Shown here: positions 1 through 6,058 of the stretch, piece by piece
Layout: the number at the start of each line of letters is the position of its first letter
How positions within the stretch are numbered: position 1 is the first letter of the stretch
NCBI GenBank assembly: GCA_900772095.1
Contig: CAAGQJ010000015.1
Span: 1-9,590, forward strand
Length of the DNA stretch: 9,590 nucleotides
Direction: 5' to 3'
Source: Bacilli bacterium
GTDB taxonomy: Bacteria > Bacillota_I > Bacilli_A > RF39 > UBA660
The notes under the pieces: generated by a model
Database searches by the model: none
What the model saw: only the letters and a program-made list of their open reading frames with translations
What the model was told of the DNA's origin: nothing
Position numbers and translations under genes: made by a program

Positions 1-1
1 A

Positions 2-190
2 GGTCTTTATGATTTAGAAGAATTAAGGAAAGAACAAATGATAGTAGCAGAACAGTCCGGATATGATAAGGGTATTAAGCAAGAAAGATTAGCAATTGCG
101 GAAAACCTTCTTAAAAGGAACATAAGTATTGACGAAATAATTGAAATTACGAATTTATCTAAAGAACAAATAGAAAGTTTAAAAAAGTAA
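2..190 (+). CDS. C-terminal tail of an Rpn-family (PD-(D/E)XK) nuclease/transposase-like protein, 5' end outside the window
   Basis: An open frame enters at the left edge and ends at a TAA at 188-190, giving 62 visible residues and no start. The tail has the layout typical of Rpn/PDDEXK transposase-family C termini: a charged helix with an xxGxxxGIKQE-type segment (SGYDKGIKQERLAIAENLL), then a small helix pair reading ISIDEIIEITNLSKEQIESL, which resembles the usual 'gxsieeIaeiTgLsxeeIekL' ending. The nuclease domain itself would lie upstream and is not visible, so catalytic residues cannot be checked. In the family these proteins promote RecA-independent recombination and occur in many copies in gut bacteria. 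The gene converges on the germination operon, with its stop only 6 bases from that of gerAB. The family call rests on the tail alone. Confidence 0.72.
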   Translation, partial: GLYDLEELRKEQMIVAEQSGYDKGIKQERLAIAENLLKRNISIDEIIEITNLSKEQIESLKK

Positions 191-216
191 AAACTACTAC
201 TGATTTTTACTTTTTT
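181..216. terminator. Inverted repeat between convergent genes, possible bidirectional terminator
   Basis: A perfect 13-base inverted repeat, AAAAAAGTAAAAA (181-193) and its complement (204-216), encloses a 10-base loop. It overlaps both stop codons and offers a T-run on each strand. The stem has only one G-C pair per arm, so the hairpin is weak. Position between converging genes is the best argument for a terminator. Confidence 0.4.
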
Positions 217-1288
217 TATATACTATCAAAACAATTATACATTCAATAACAATTAAACCTAAAATAACTAAAGTATATTTTAAATAATTATTTATTAAAA
301 AATTCATATGATATTTTTGAAATAAATAAATACTAATAATAGGTACTATATTTGCTAATATAATTATTATTATATTTTCAATATTTTTCTTATTTATATT
401 AAAAGTCTTAACTAGTGCTTCCTTAGCAAAAAATATTAAATAACATATTCCTCCAAAAGATACTATATAGTATGTCATTGAACAAATATTTTCAACTCTT
501 TGTATAAAGTCAAATGCATTAATATTCTTAAATAAATAATATTCTGGAAAAGATAATATACTAGTAAAACTACTTCCATAATTACTAATCATAAGAAAAT
601 AGAAAATCATAATTATTATATATGTAGCACTATAACCTTTAATTAAACACTTTTTAAAGTTTTCCTTATCAACCACATCACTAGGTTTAATTGCTAAAAG
701 TGCTATTAAAGGATAAACTGAAATAGAAGGGTAGAGCACACATGATTTTATAAAATCTCCCTTTGAAGAATTAAAAAATGGTAACAAATTATCTAATTTA
801 ATATTTGGTACTAAAAATATACAAATAAAACCAAGTATAATCATTAATATAACTGTTAATATTACATTACTTCTACAAACAACTTCCTTTCCCTTAATAA
901 TAGAGTATCCCATAATAGAAAACAAAACAATAGAAATAACATAATAAGAATTTTCAGGCAATAAGTTAGTAATAGTAAAATCAAGTATTCTCCACGAAAT
1001 AATAACACCTATATATAAAGCAGGAATATATAATAATAAATTTAATACACTTCCAAAAAAACCTAACTTACTTTTATTATATTCAAAAATATTCTTATCA
1101 TTTAAATGATTAAATATATATACTATTAAAAGTAATGGTATAAAACCAATTAAATACCCAATAGTAACTGAAAGAAGAGCACTATTTTTACTATTATGGA
1201 TTATTAAACTAGTTCCAAACATTGAAAATAAACAACATGTAAGAGAAATAACAATTCCTAATAATTCTTTTGTACTTATTTTACTCAT
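197..1288 (-). CDS. gerAB: GerAB-type spore germinant receptor permease subunit (Spore_permease, APC superfamily)
   Basis: Integral membrane subunit of a GerA-class germinant receptor in the spore inner membrane. In characterised receptors this subunit binds the nutrient germinant. The 363-residue product matches the usual family length of about 365. About ten hydrophobic segments can be seen, near residues 8-30, 37-58, 77-98, 113-131, 140-161, 184-202, 217-235, 270-289, 304-323 and 336-357. The family's conserved central segment is present as FPEYY (247-251) followed by FIQRVE (261-266), equivalent to the usual FLERVE. It is the last gene of the operon: its ATG overlaps the gerAC stop (ATGA), with ribosome site GGAGGT (complement of 1294-1299). 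The germinant cannot be read from the sequence. Confidence 0.93.
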   Translation of the reverse strand: MSKISTKELLGIVISLTCCLFSMFGTSLIIHNSKNSALLSVTIGYLIGFIPLLLIVYIFNHLNDKNIFEYNKSKLGFFGSVLNLLLYIPALYIGVIISWRILDFTITNLLPENSYYVISIVLFSIMGYSIIKGKEVVCRSNVILTVILMIILGFICIFLVPNIKLDNLLPFFNSSKGDFIKSCVLYPSISVYPLIALLAIKPSDVVDKENFKKCLIKGYSATYIIIMIFYFLMISNYGSSFTSILSFPEYYLFKNINAFDFIQRVENICSMTYYIVSFGGICYLIFFAKEALVKTFNINKKNIENIIIIILANIVPIISIYLFQKYHMNFLINNYLKYTLVILGLIVIECIIVLIVYKKSKNQ

Positions 1289-2415
1289 TTGTTACCTCCA
1301 ACCACTTCTGATATATTACCATATCTATATATGTCAGTATTTACATTAACATTAATAACACTTTCTTCATAAATATTACTATCCTTATACTTATTATAAT
1401 CTCTATACTTATGCTTATATATATAATTTTTTAAACCAAGAATATCAACATTATTATCCTTACAAAAATCTATCAAATTATCTATTTTATCTTTAATATA
1501 ATTATTTGCTAACTCTTCTAATTTCTTATACTCATCATCACTATTAAAATTAATATTATTATGTAATTCAGTAACACTACCATCAATATCAATATTAATA
1601 TCAAAATATGGTTTATTATCCTTAATTTTAAGTTTAATTATACTCTTAGAACCAATACTTAATCCAATAAGATTATCATTATAAGGAATATCTATTCCAA
1701 CTCTTTCATAATTACCCTTAATTGTGTTATATGAAAAAGAATTATCCTTATCAAGTTCCTTTATAAATTTATTTTCTTTAAAAGATACAAGCCCAGTAAG
1801 TATTGTCTTAATTTCCTTATCACTTTCACTTAATCTTATATTACTAGCAACACTATCTATACCTTCTTCATAATAATTTATAATAAATTCTTCTAAAGTT
1901 TGTTTAACTATATATCCATTTATTTGTTTACTATTTTCTATTGTAGTAATTAAATCCTTACTAGGAAATGTACCTTCTTTATTTTCAGTTTCAGGATTAA
2001 TTATATCAACTGCATCATTACTATCTGAAACTAAAAGTAAACAATCTGTTCTAGCTTGAGGTTCTCTTAAGAAAAAATCAAAAACTTTATTTATATTGTT
2101 ATCCAAAATAATACCTTTTCCTATAACTAAAAGTTCAATATGACCTAAATACAAAGTATTAGGATACTCTAAAGAAATATTATCAAGTGCATCCAAAATA
2201 CTTATACCTTTACCTTGATATAAGATTGAACTTTCAGTAGTAGCATCATTTGTTTCTTTTTGTAAATTCATTACTTGAACACTAACTGTATACTTATTAT
2301 CTTCATAATCTATACCAATTGCACTTACTATTGCTAAACGATTTATTTCCTTATAACTACAACCTGTTCCAAATAATAAACTAATTAAAACAAGTAATAT
2401 AATTTTCTTTTTCAT
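1285..2415 (-). CDS. gerAC: GerAC-type germinant receptor lipoprotein
   Basis: Lipoprotein subunit of the germinant receptor, expected on the outer face of the spore inner membrane. The 376-residue product starts with a short basic stretch and a hydrophobic core, then LLFGTGC with Cys19 as the likely lipidated residue. The lipobox is slightly unusual, with Gly at -3. Directly after it comes the family N-terminal motif: KEINRLAIVSAIGID (22-36), equivalent to the common 'W.. EI..LAIV.A.GID'. The C-terminal half fits the GerAC C-terminal domain, and the sequence is rich in Asp, Asn and Lys. Start: ATG at 2415 overlaps the gerAA stop by 4 bases and has AAAGGAG (complement of 2422-2428). The order A-C-B differs from the Bacillus subtilis gerA order A-B-C. 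Confidence 0.93.
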   Translation of the reverse strand: MKKKIILLVLISLLFGTGCSYKEINRLAIVSAIGIDYEDNKYTVSVQVMNLQKETNDATTESSILYQGKGISILDALDNISLEYPNTLYLGHIELLVIGKGIILDNNINKVFDFFLREPQARTDCLLLVSDSNDAVDIINPETENKEGTFPSKDLITTIENSKQINGYIVKQTLEEFIINYYEEGIDSVASNIRLSESDKEIKTILTGLVSFKENKFIKELDKDNSFSYNTIKGNYERVGIDIPYNDNLIGLSIGSKSIIKLKIKDNKPYFDINIDIDGSVTELHNNINFNSDDEYKKLEELANNYIKDKIDNLIDFCKDNNVDILGLKNYIYKHKYRDYNKYKDSNIYEESVINVNVNTDIYRYGNISEVVGGNK

Positions 2416-3842
2416 AGATTGCTCCTTTTATAATTACTATCAGTAAGAAGTTGATTTCTCATATCATCTTTCTTTAACTGTTTTTTAATAATTGAACTAA
2501 CAATCATTTTTATATTAATTGGTGCAAAAGGGTATAAATAAGGTTTACCAAATGATTTTAAACTACATAAAGTAACTATAAATAAGAAGAAACAAAATAT
2601 TAATCCCGGTATTCCAAATATCGTAGCAAATATCATAAAAATAATTCTCCAGAACCTAATAGCATTTATAATAGCAACATGAGAAAAAACAAGTCCACAT
2701 ATAGCAGAAACTGCAATTATAATTAACATAATAGGAGAAACAATTCCCGCAGTTACCGCCGCATCTCCAAGTACTATTGCCCCAAGTATACTAATTGCAT
2801 TACCTGATTGACTTGGCATTCTAATATCACTTTCTCTTAATACTTCAAAAATCAAAGCCATTATAAAACCTTCTACAATTGAAGGAAAGGGGACACCATC
2901 CCTTTGAGCAGCAAAACTAACTATCAAAGTAATTGGTATAGTTTCATGATTATAAGTAGTTATAGCAATATAAAAACCCGGTAAAAGAATTGCTATAGCA
3001 AATGCAAGCACTCTTACAATTCTATTAACACTAACATTTTTACTTTTTCCATAATTATCTTCAGGAGTTTGAAATAAATCCTTTAAAAATGTAGGTATAA
3101 TAAGCACATTTGGACTATTTTCACAAATAACTATAATTTTACCTTCCAAAAGAGCCATACAAGAAAGATCAGGTCTTTCTGTAGTTTCATATAAAGGAAA
3201 CATTGAATTATTACTATCCAAACATTCTCTAATATATGTAACATCAAATATACCGTCTATATCAATATTATCAAGTTTTTCATTTAAAGTATCCACCATA
3301 TCAGTTTCAACAATATTACTCATATAAAAAACTCCAACTTTGGTTTTACTTTCCTTACCAATAGTTTTCTCCTCAAAAACTAGATTAGAACTCTTTATCC
3401 TTTTTCTAATAAGCCCAATTATTGTCATATAATTTTCATCAAAAGCATCCTTTGGACCATTAATAGTTTGTTCTGTAGAAGGCTCTGAAACCCCTCTATA
3501 TAAATTAGCCTTAGTTTCTACTGCATATATATCTTTATCAGTTAAAATAATAGTAAAACCATTAGGTATATAATCATATATTTCTTCCTTTTTAATACTT
3601 ATCACATTATCACATGCTAAATATGAAGTAATATTCTTTCTAATTTCATTATAACTTAAATTCGAATTAGTTAAATTAAGTAAAATATATCTATTTATCT
3701 TATCACTATCACATAAACTTTGATTAAATACTAAAACTATTTTATTTCTTTTAAAAGAAATAGTTCTACAAGTTATGTCACTAGCGTTATTATAAGTATT
3801 TTTAATATCAAGAACAATTTTATCTATCTTATAATCATTCAT
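2412..3842 (-). CDS. gerAA: GerAA-type germinant receptor subunit (GerA family, oligomeric channel subunit)
   Basis: First gene of the germination operon. GerAA has a soluble N-terminal region and a membrane C-terminal part; in Bacillus it oligomerises and is reported to form a germinant-gated ion channel. From the upstream ATG at 3875 (487 residues) the family signatures are TTERPD (231-236), VPFPSIVEGFIMALIFEVLRE (328-348), RMP (352-354) and IVSPIM (378-383), with membrane segments near 287-306, 312-323, 361-396, 409-437. I place the start 11 codons further in, at ATG 3840-3842 (476 residues). It has GGTGAT at 3846-3851 with the 3-base spacing used by neighbouring genes, whereas the ATG at 3875 has no clear ribosome site. 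The annotated start could still be 3875. The family call is secure. Confidence 0.94.
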   Translation of the reverse strand: MNDYKIDKIVLDIKNTYNNASDITCRTISFKRNKIVLVFNQSLCDSDKINRYILLNLTNSNLSYNEIRKNITSYLACDNVISIKKEEIYDYIPNGFTIILTDKDIYAVETKANLYRGVSEPSTEQTINGPKDAFDENYMTIIGLIRKRIKSSNLVFEEKTIGKESKTKVGVFYMSNIVETDMVDTLNEKLDNIDIDGIFDVTYIRECLDSNNSMFPLYETTERPDLSCMALLEGKIIVICENSPNVLIIPTFLKDLFQTPEDNYGKSKNVSVNRIVRVLAFAIAILLPGFYIAITTYNHETIPITLIVSFAAQRDGVPFPSIVEGFIMALIFEVLRESDIRMPSQSGNAISILGAIVLGDAAVTAGIVSPIMLIIIAVSAICGLVFSHVAIINAIRFWRIIFMIFATIFGIPGLIFCFFLFIVTLCSLKSFGKPYLYPFAPINIKMIVSSIIKKQLKKDDMRNQLLTDSNYKRSNL

Positions 3843-3845
3843 AAA

Positions 3846-3851
3846 ATCACC
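3846..3851 (-). promoter_or_regulatory. Ribosome binding site that favours the internal gerAA start
   Basis: On the minus strand the sequence reads GGTGAT, three bases, then ATG at 3842. GGTGAT pairs with the extreme 3' end of 16S rRNA (GATCACC). The same arrangement precedes the genes starting at 5583 (minus) and 5687 (plus), and in variant form 3947. The competing ATG at 3875 is preceded only by TATGGAAA. Confidence 0.55.
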
Positions 3852-3881
3852 ATTTTCTACATCTATTATTTCCATTTTCCA

Positions 3882-3888
3882 TAAAATG
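3882..3888 (-). promoter_or_regulatory. Possible sporulation-type -10 element for the ger operon (weak)
   Basis: On the minus strand CATTTTA fits the forespore sigma-G -10 consensus CATNNTA, and the overlapping CATACATT fits the sigma-E -10 consensus. No convincing -35 was found at the right distance for either. If CATTTTA is used, transcription would begin near 3875, consistent with the start at 3842. Germination operons are normally sigma-G dependent, which is the only outside support. Confidence 0.2.
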
Positions 3889-3900
3889 TATGTGTTTTTA

Positions 3901-3929
3901 TAGACTAAAAAGTAATTTTTTGTTATAAT
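3901..3929 (+). promoter_or_regulatory. Sigma-A promoter with extended -10 for the thioredoxin-fold gene
   Basis: TAGACT (3901-3906, 4 of 6 to TTGACA), a 17-base spacer, and TATAAT (3924-3929) preceded by TG at 3921-3922 (TGTTATAAT). The expected start of transcription near 3936 leaves a leader of about 11 bases that consists mainly of the ribosome site GGAGTGAT (3936-3943). Confidence 0.7.
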
Positions 3930-3946
3930 AATTTCGGAGTGATGAT

Positions 3947-4531
3947 ATGAAAAATAATATAAAATATATAATTATTGGTGTAATTATTTTATTATTACTA
4001 GCGTTATTATATTTCTTTGGAATTAATAAAAAAGAAACTGATAGCAAGAAATTTAGTAAAGAATATGATATAGAAGAAAATGTATTTGTGTATAGAAGTA
4101 AAGAAGAAATAATAAAAATCTTAGAGAATGGAACAGGCATAGTATATTTAGGTTTTCCAGAATGTCCATGGTGTAAAGCTTATGTAAAAATTTTAAATGA
4201 AGTAGCAAAAGAAGAAGGAGTAGAGAAGATATACTATTACAATATCCTTGAAGATAGAAAAAATAATACATCTACTTACCAAAAAATAGTTTCTATATTA
4301 AATGAAAATTTACTATACGATGAAGAAGGTAATAAAAAAATTTATGTACCAGATGTTACATTTGTATTAAATGGTAAAATTATAGGACATGATAATGAAA
4401 CTTCAGTAGTAAAAGAAGATATAACACCAAATGATTACTGGACAGAAGAAAGAATAAAAACTCTAAAAGATAAATTAAGAAAATACATTGCATTAGTAAC
4501 TGATAGTATGTGTACTGATTGCAATAAATAA
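3947..4531 (+). CDS. Membrane-anchored thioredoxin-fold protein with a CPWC active site
   Basis: The 194-residue product has one N-terminal membrane segment (about 7-25) and no signal cleavage site I would trust, so it is probably anchored with its domain outside the membrane. The segment GIVYLGFPECPWCKAYVKIL (64-83) is the thioredoxin-fold strand and helix carrying the CXXC pair C73-C76. VPDVTFV (134-140) supplies the expected cis-proline, P135. This suggests a thiol-disulphide oxidoreductase or a relative of the bacteriocin-transport accessory proteins; the substrate is unknown. A second CXXC (CTDC, 189-192) lies four residues from the carboxyl end, which is unusual. The gene stands alone, divergent from the ger operon, with its own promoter and ribosome site GGAGTGAT at 3936-3943. 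Confident on the fold, not on the role. Confidence 0.83.
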   Translation: MKNNIKYIIIGVIILLLLALLYFFGINKKETDSKKFSKEYDIEENVFVYRSKEEIIKILENGTGIVYLGFPECPWCKAYVKILNEVAKEEGVEKIYYYNILEDRKNNTSTYQKIVSILNENLLYDEEGNKKIYVPDVTFVLNGKIIGHDNETSVVKEDITPNDYWTEERIKTLKDKLRKYIALVTDSMCTDCNK

Positions 4532-4558
4532 ATACTTAACAATTGGTTAAAAAGTATT
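4531..4558. repeat. Hairpin-forming inverted repeat just after the thioredoxin-fold gene
   Basis: AATACTTAAC (4531-4540) pairs with GTTAAAAAGTATT (4546-4558) around the loop AATTG, with three unpaired A residues on the 3' side. It begins at the last base of the stop codon. No T-run follows, so it is not a normal intrinsic terminator. It touches the TTGACA at 4557-4562 and could be an operator or an RNA 3'-end stabiliser. Confidence 0.4.
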
Positions 4559-4585
4559 GACATACATACTTCCTAGTAGTAAACT
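4557..4585 (+). promoter_or_regulatory. Possible promoter in the intergenic gap
   Basis: A perfect -35 TTGACA (4557-4562) is followed after 17 bases by TAAACT (4580-4585), a 4 of 6 match to TATAAT. A second TTGACA at 4596-4601 has no good -10. No protein gene lies downstream on this strand before the terminator at 4662, so if it is active it would make a short untranslated RNA. Confidence 0.3.
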
Positions 4586-4591
4586 CTAATT

Positions 4592-4701
4592 GTAGTTGAC
4601 AAACTGCTTGAATTCATGAAATGTTTTCGCTAAAGGATGATGCGAGTAACAAATTAATCCTAAAAAGAAATACGAGCCCCTTGATACGTATTTCTTTTTT
4701 T
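4592..4701 (+). ncRNA. Candidate small structured RNA ending in a strong terminator
   Basis: If transcription starts at the promoter at 4557-4585, the RNA would be about 110 bases. GTTTTCGC (4623-4630) pairs with GCGAGTAAC (4642-4650), with one bulged base, around an 11-base loop. AGGAT in that loop (4634-4638) can pair with ATCCT (4657-4661) just 3' of the stem, forming an H-type pseudoknot, and the terminator hairpin follows at once. I recognise no known RNA family. It could equally be the 3' untranslated region of the thioredoxin-fold gene. No downstream gene on this strand makes a riboswitch role unlikely. Confidence 0.25.
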
Positions 4702-5583
4702 CATTTCTTTATCTATATCATTTAATACACAAAACTTCTTTACAAGCCATGTTGGTTCCACTAAATCTTCCTTTATTGGGTCCCCAGTAATTCTATTAAT
4801 AACCACTTCGCAATTTAAAAGTTCCAACTGATTAATTACAATATCTATATATTCTTCCTTAGTTAATATATGAAAATTACAACTTTTATACATTCTCTCT
4901 ATTGGAGTATCCTTTAAGATATGTAACATATGAATTTTAATACCATCTATTTTTAAATTGTTCAAATACTTAACAGTATCAAGCATCATCTCTTTAGTTT
5001 CATATGGCAAACCATTAATAATATGTACAACAACTTTAATATTATTATTCTTTAATTCCATATAAGTATTATAAAACTCTTCCAAACTATGACCACGATT
5101 AATTAATTTAGAAGTTTTTTCATGAATTGTTTGAAGCCCAAGCTCAATAACTAAATCAGTCTTTTTATTTAAATCTTTAAGCATTTCTAAACATTCCTTA
5201 CTAATTGCATCACATCTAGTAGCAATATTAATTCCTACAACATTATCATAACTTAAAACCTCATAAAAATTCTTCCTTAAATAATCTAAATCACCATAAG
5301 TATTAGTATTAGATTGAAAATAAGCAATATACTTAGCATTCTTCCATTTCTTATGAAGTATTTCCTTCTTTTCCTCAAATTGCACTTTTATACTCTTATT
5401 CCTATCAGAAGAACTACTACCATTTTTACAATATATACATCCACCATACCCCTTAGAACCATCTATATTAGGACAAGTAAGTCCAAGGTCTAAAGGAACT
5501 TTGAATACTTTACAATTATACTTATTTTTATAATAATAATCTAAAGTATAATATCTTTTATTATCATATGAATACTTAAACAT
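4660..5583 (-). CDS. ytqA: TIGR01212-family radical SAM protein (YtqA/YhcC type), probable tRNA wobble-uridine modification enzyme
   Basis: The 307-residue cytosolic enzyme is full length for the family (about 300-320). It carries the family's iron-sulphur cysteine pattern C37-x11-C49-x2-C52 (TCPNIDGSKGYGGCIYC) rather than the common CX3CX2C. The N-terminal segment matching 'YY..KY..KVFKVPLDLG.TCPN' and the C-terminal RNTYQG (about 299-304) also fit. Other radical SAM core segments are visible: IAYFQSNTNTY (87-97), ATRCDAI (121-127), ELGLQTIHEKT (147-157) and INRGH (161-165). YtqA of Bacillus subtilis has been implicated in the Gram-positive route to mnm5s2U in tRNA (as MnmL); the same role here is by homology. 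The usual methyltransferase partner is not next to it. The ATG at 5583 has GGTGAT at 5587-5592. The last codons overlap a terminator hairpin. Confidence 0.92.
   Translation of the reverse strand: MFKYSYDNKRYYTLDYYYKNKYNCKVFKVPLDLGLTCPNIDGSKGYGGCIYCKNGSSSSDRNKSIKVQFEEKKEILHKKWKNAKYIAYFQSNTNTYGDLDYLRKNFYEVLSYDNVVGINIATRCDAISKECLEMLKDLNKKTDLVIELGLQTIHEKTSKLINRGHSLEEFYNTYMELKNNNIKVVVHIINGLPYETKEMMLDTVKYLNNLKIDGIKIHMLHILKDTPIERMYKSCNFHILTKEEYIDIVINQLELLNCEVVINRITGDPIKEDLVEPTWLVKKFCVLNDIDKEMKKRNTYQGARISF
4662..4701. terminator. Strong hairpin terminator embedded in the end of the radical SAM gene
   Basis: AAAAAGAAATACG (4662-4674) pairs perfectly with CGTATTTCTTTTT (4687-4699) around a 12-base loop, followed by further T residues to 4701. 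On the + strand this is a good intrinsic terminator for whatever comes from 3947-4661. On the minus strand the same hairpin ends in TTTCTTTTT and overlaps the stop codon (4660-4662), so it may act in both directions. Confidence 0.72.
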
Positions 5584-5603
5584 ATAATCACCTTCGCTTT
5601 ACA

Positions 5604-5631
5604 ATTATAACATAAATTTATAAAAATACAA
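5604..5631 (-). promoter_or_regulatory. Extended -10 promoter of the radical SAM gene
   Basis: On the minus strand TGTTATAAT (complement of 5604-5612) is a perfect -10 with the extended TG. A poor -35, TTGTAT (complement of 5626-5631), lies 16 bases upstream. The -10 ends 20 bases before the ATG, giving a leader of roughly 13 bases containing AAGGTGAT. AT-rich sequence upstream could serve as an UP element. Confidence 0.6.
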
Positions 5632-5640
5632 ATTTAAACC

Positions 5641-5670
5641 TTGACAATTGAATAAGTATTCAACTATAAT
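5641..5670 (+). promoter_or_regulatory. Perfect consensus sigma-A promoter of the metal-efflux operon
   Basis: TTGACA (5641-5646) and TATAAT (5665-5670) both match consensus at all six positions, separated by 18 bases. The spacer is almost filled by the repressor operator. Transcription should begin near 5677, only about 10 bases before the ATG at 5687, so the ribosome site GGTGAT (5678-5683) sits at the very 5' end of the message. Confidence 0.85.
5648..5663. promoter_or_regulatory. SmtB/CadC-type operator inside the promoter spacer
   Basis: TTGAATA-AG-TATTCAA is a perfect 7-2-7 palindrome. It contains TGAAtA...TATTCA, the recognised core of ArsR/SmtB/CzrA operators. It lies exactly between the -35 and -10, so a bound repressor would exclude RNA polymerase. 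The first gene of the operon encodes such a repressor, so autoregulation is the direct reading. Confidence 0.82.
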
Positions 5671-5686
5671 GTGTTATGGTGATGAT

Positions 5687-6058
5687 ATGACAAAAAGTAA
5701 TTATGTGTGCGATTGCAATATAATCCATCAAGAAGTTGTAAATGAGTGCCTAAAAGGGATGCCTGATGAAGAAGTTTTTGAAAAACTATCTATTTTATAC
5801 AAACTAATCGGAGATAAAACTAGATGTAAAATTCTATTTGCATTAGATAATAATGAAATGTGTGTATGTGACCTTGCAAACGTTTTAAATATGACAAAAT
5901 CTAGTGTTTCTCATCAACTTGCACTTTTAAAAGATAACGCCATTGTTAAAAATAGAAAAGAAGGCAAAGAAGTTTACTATACTTTAGATGATAATCATAT
6001 CAAAGAACTATTTGAAATAGGACTAGAACATATTAATCATAAAGGAGAAAAGTTATGA
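5687..6058 (+). CDS. cadC: ArsR/SmtB-family metal-sensing repressor, CadC/CzrA type
   Basis: Dimeric winged-helix repressor that leaves DNA when metal binds. From ATG 5687 it has 123 residues, close to CadC of plasmid pI258 (122). Both known site types are visible. The alpha3N site for Cd, Pb or Bi is C59-V-C61 (ELCVC-like MCVCDLA), plus N-terminal C8 and C10. The alpha5 site for Zn or Co is D102, H104, H115 and H118, with the same spacing as CzrA D84/H86/H97/H100. The recognition helix region is NMTKSSVSHQLALLK (68-82) and the wing is NRKEGKEVYYTL (89-100). A longer reading from TTG 5648 is rejected, because that codon lies in the operator upstream of the predicted transcript start; GGTGAT-GAT-ATG supports 5687. 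The stop overlaps the ATPase start (ATGA). Confidence 0.94.
   Translation: MTKSNYVCDCNIIHQEVVNECLKGMPDEEVFEKLSILYKLIGDKTRCKILFALDNNEMCVCDLANVLNMTKSSVSHQLALLKDNAIVKNRKEGKEVYYTLDDNHIKELFEIGLEHINHKGEKL

Noticed and set aside
2..190. Complete insertion sequence at the left edge
   Set aside because: Only the tail of an Rpn-type gene is visible, with no terminal inverted repeats or target duplication; these genes are often not part of an insertion sequence.
3780..4011. 15-base direct repeat ACTAGCGTTATTATA at 3780-3794 and 3997-4011
   Set aside because: Both copies lie in coding sequence of unrelated genes, with no target-site or mobile-element context; one such match is plausible by chance in AT-rich DNA.
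3898..4271. Open frames on the minus strand opposite the thioredoxin-fold gene (80 and 72 codons)
   Set aside because: They are antisense to a well-supported gene, made of Leu/Ser/Tyr runs mirroring Lys/Glu-rich codons, and have no ribosome site or recognisable domain.
4623..4701. Riboswitch reading of the stem, pseudoknot and terminator block
   Set aside because: No gene on the same strand follows the terminator, and I could not match the conserved bases of any riboswitch class I know.
5613..5636. Inverted repeat TAAATTT...AAATTTA upstream of the efflux promoter as a second operator
   Set aside because: Both arms are simple AT-rich sequence without the TGAA/TTCA core; more likely UP-element-like sequence for the flanking promoters.
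5648..5686. TTG-initiated N-terminal extension of the repressor
   Set aside because: The codon lies in the operator between the -35 and -10, upstream of the predicted transcript start, while ATG 5687 has a good ribosome site and gives the normal CadC length.
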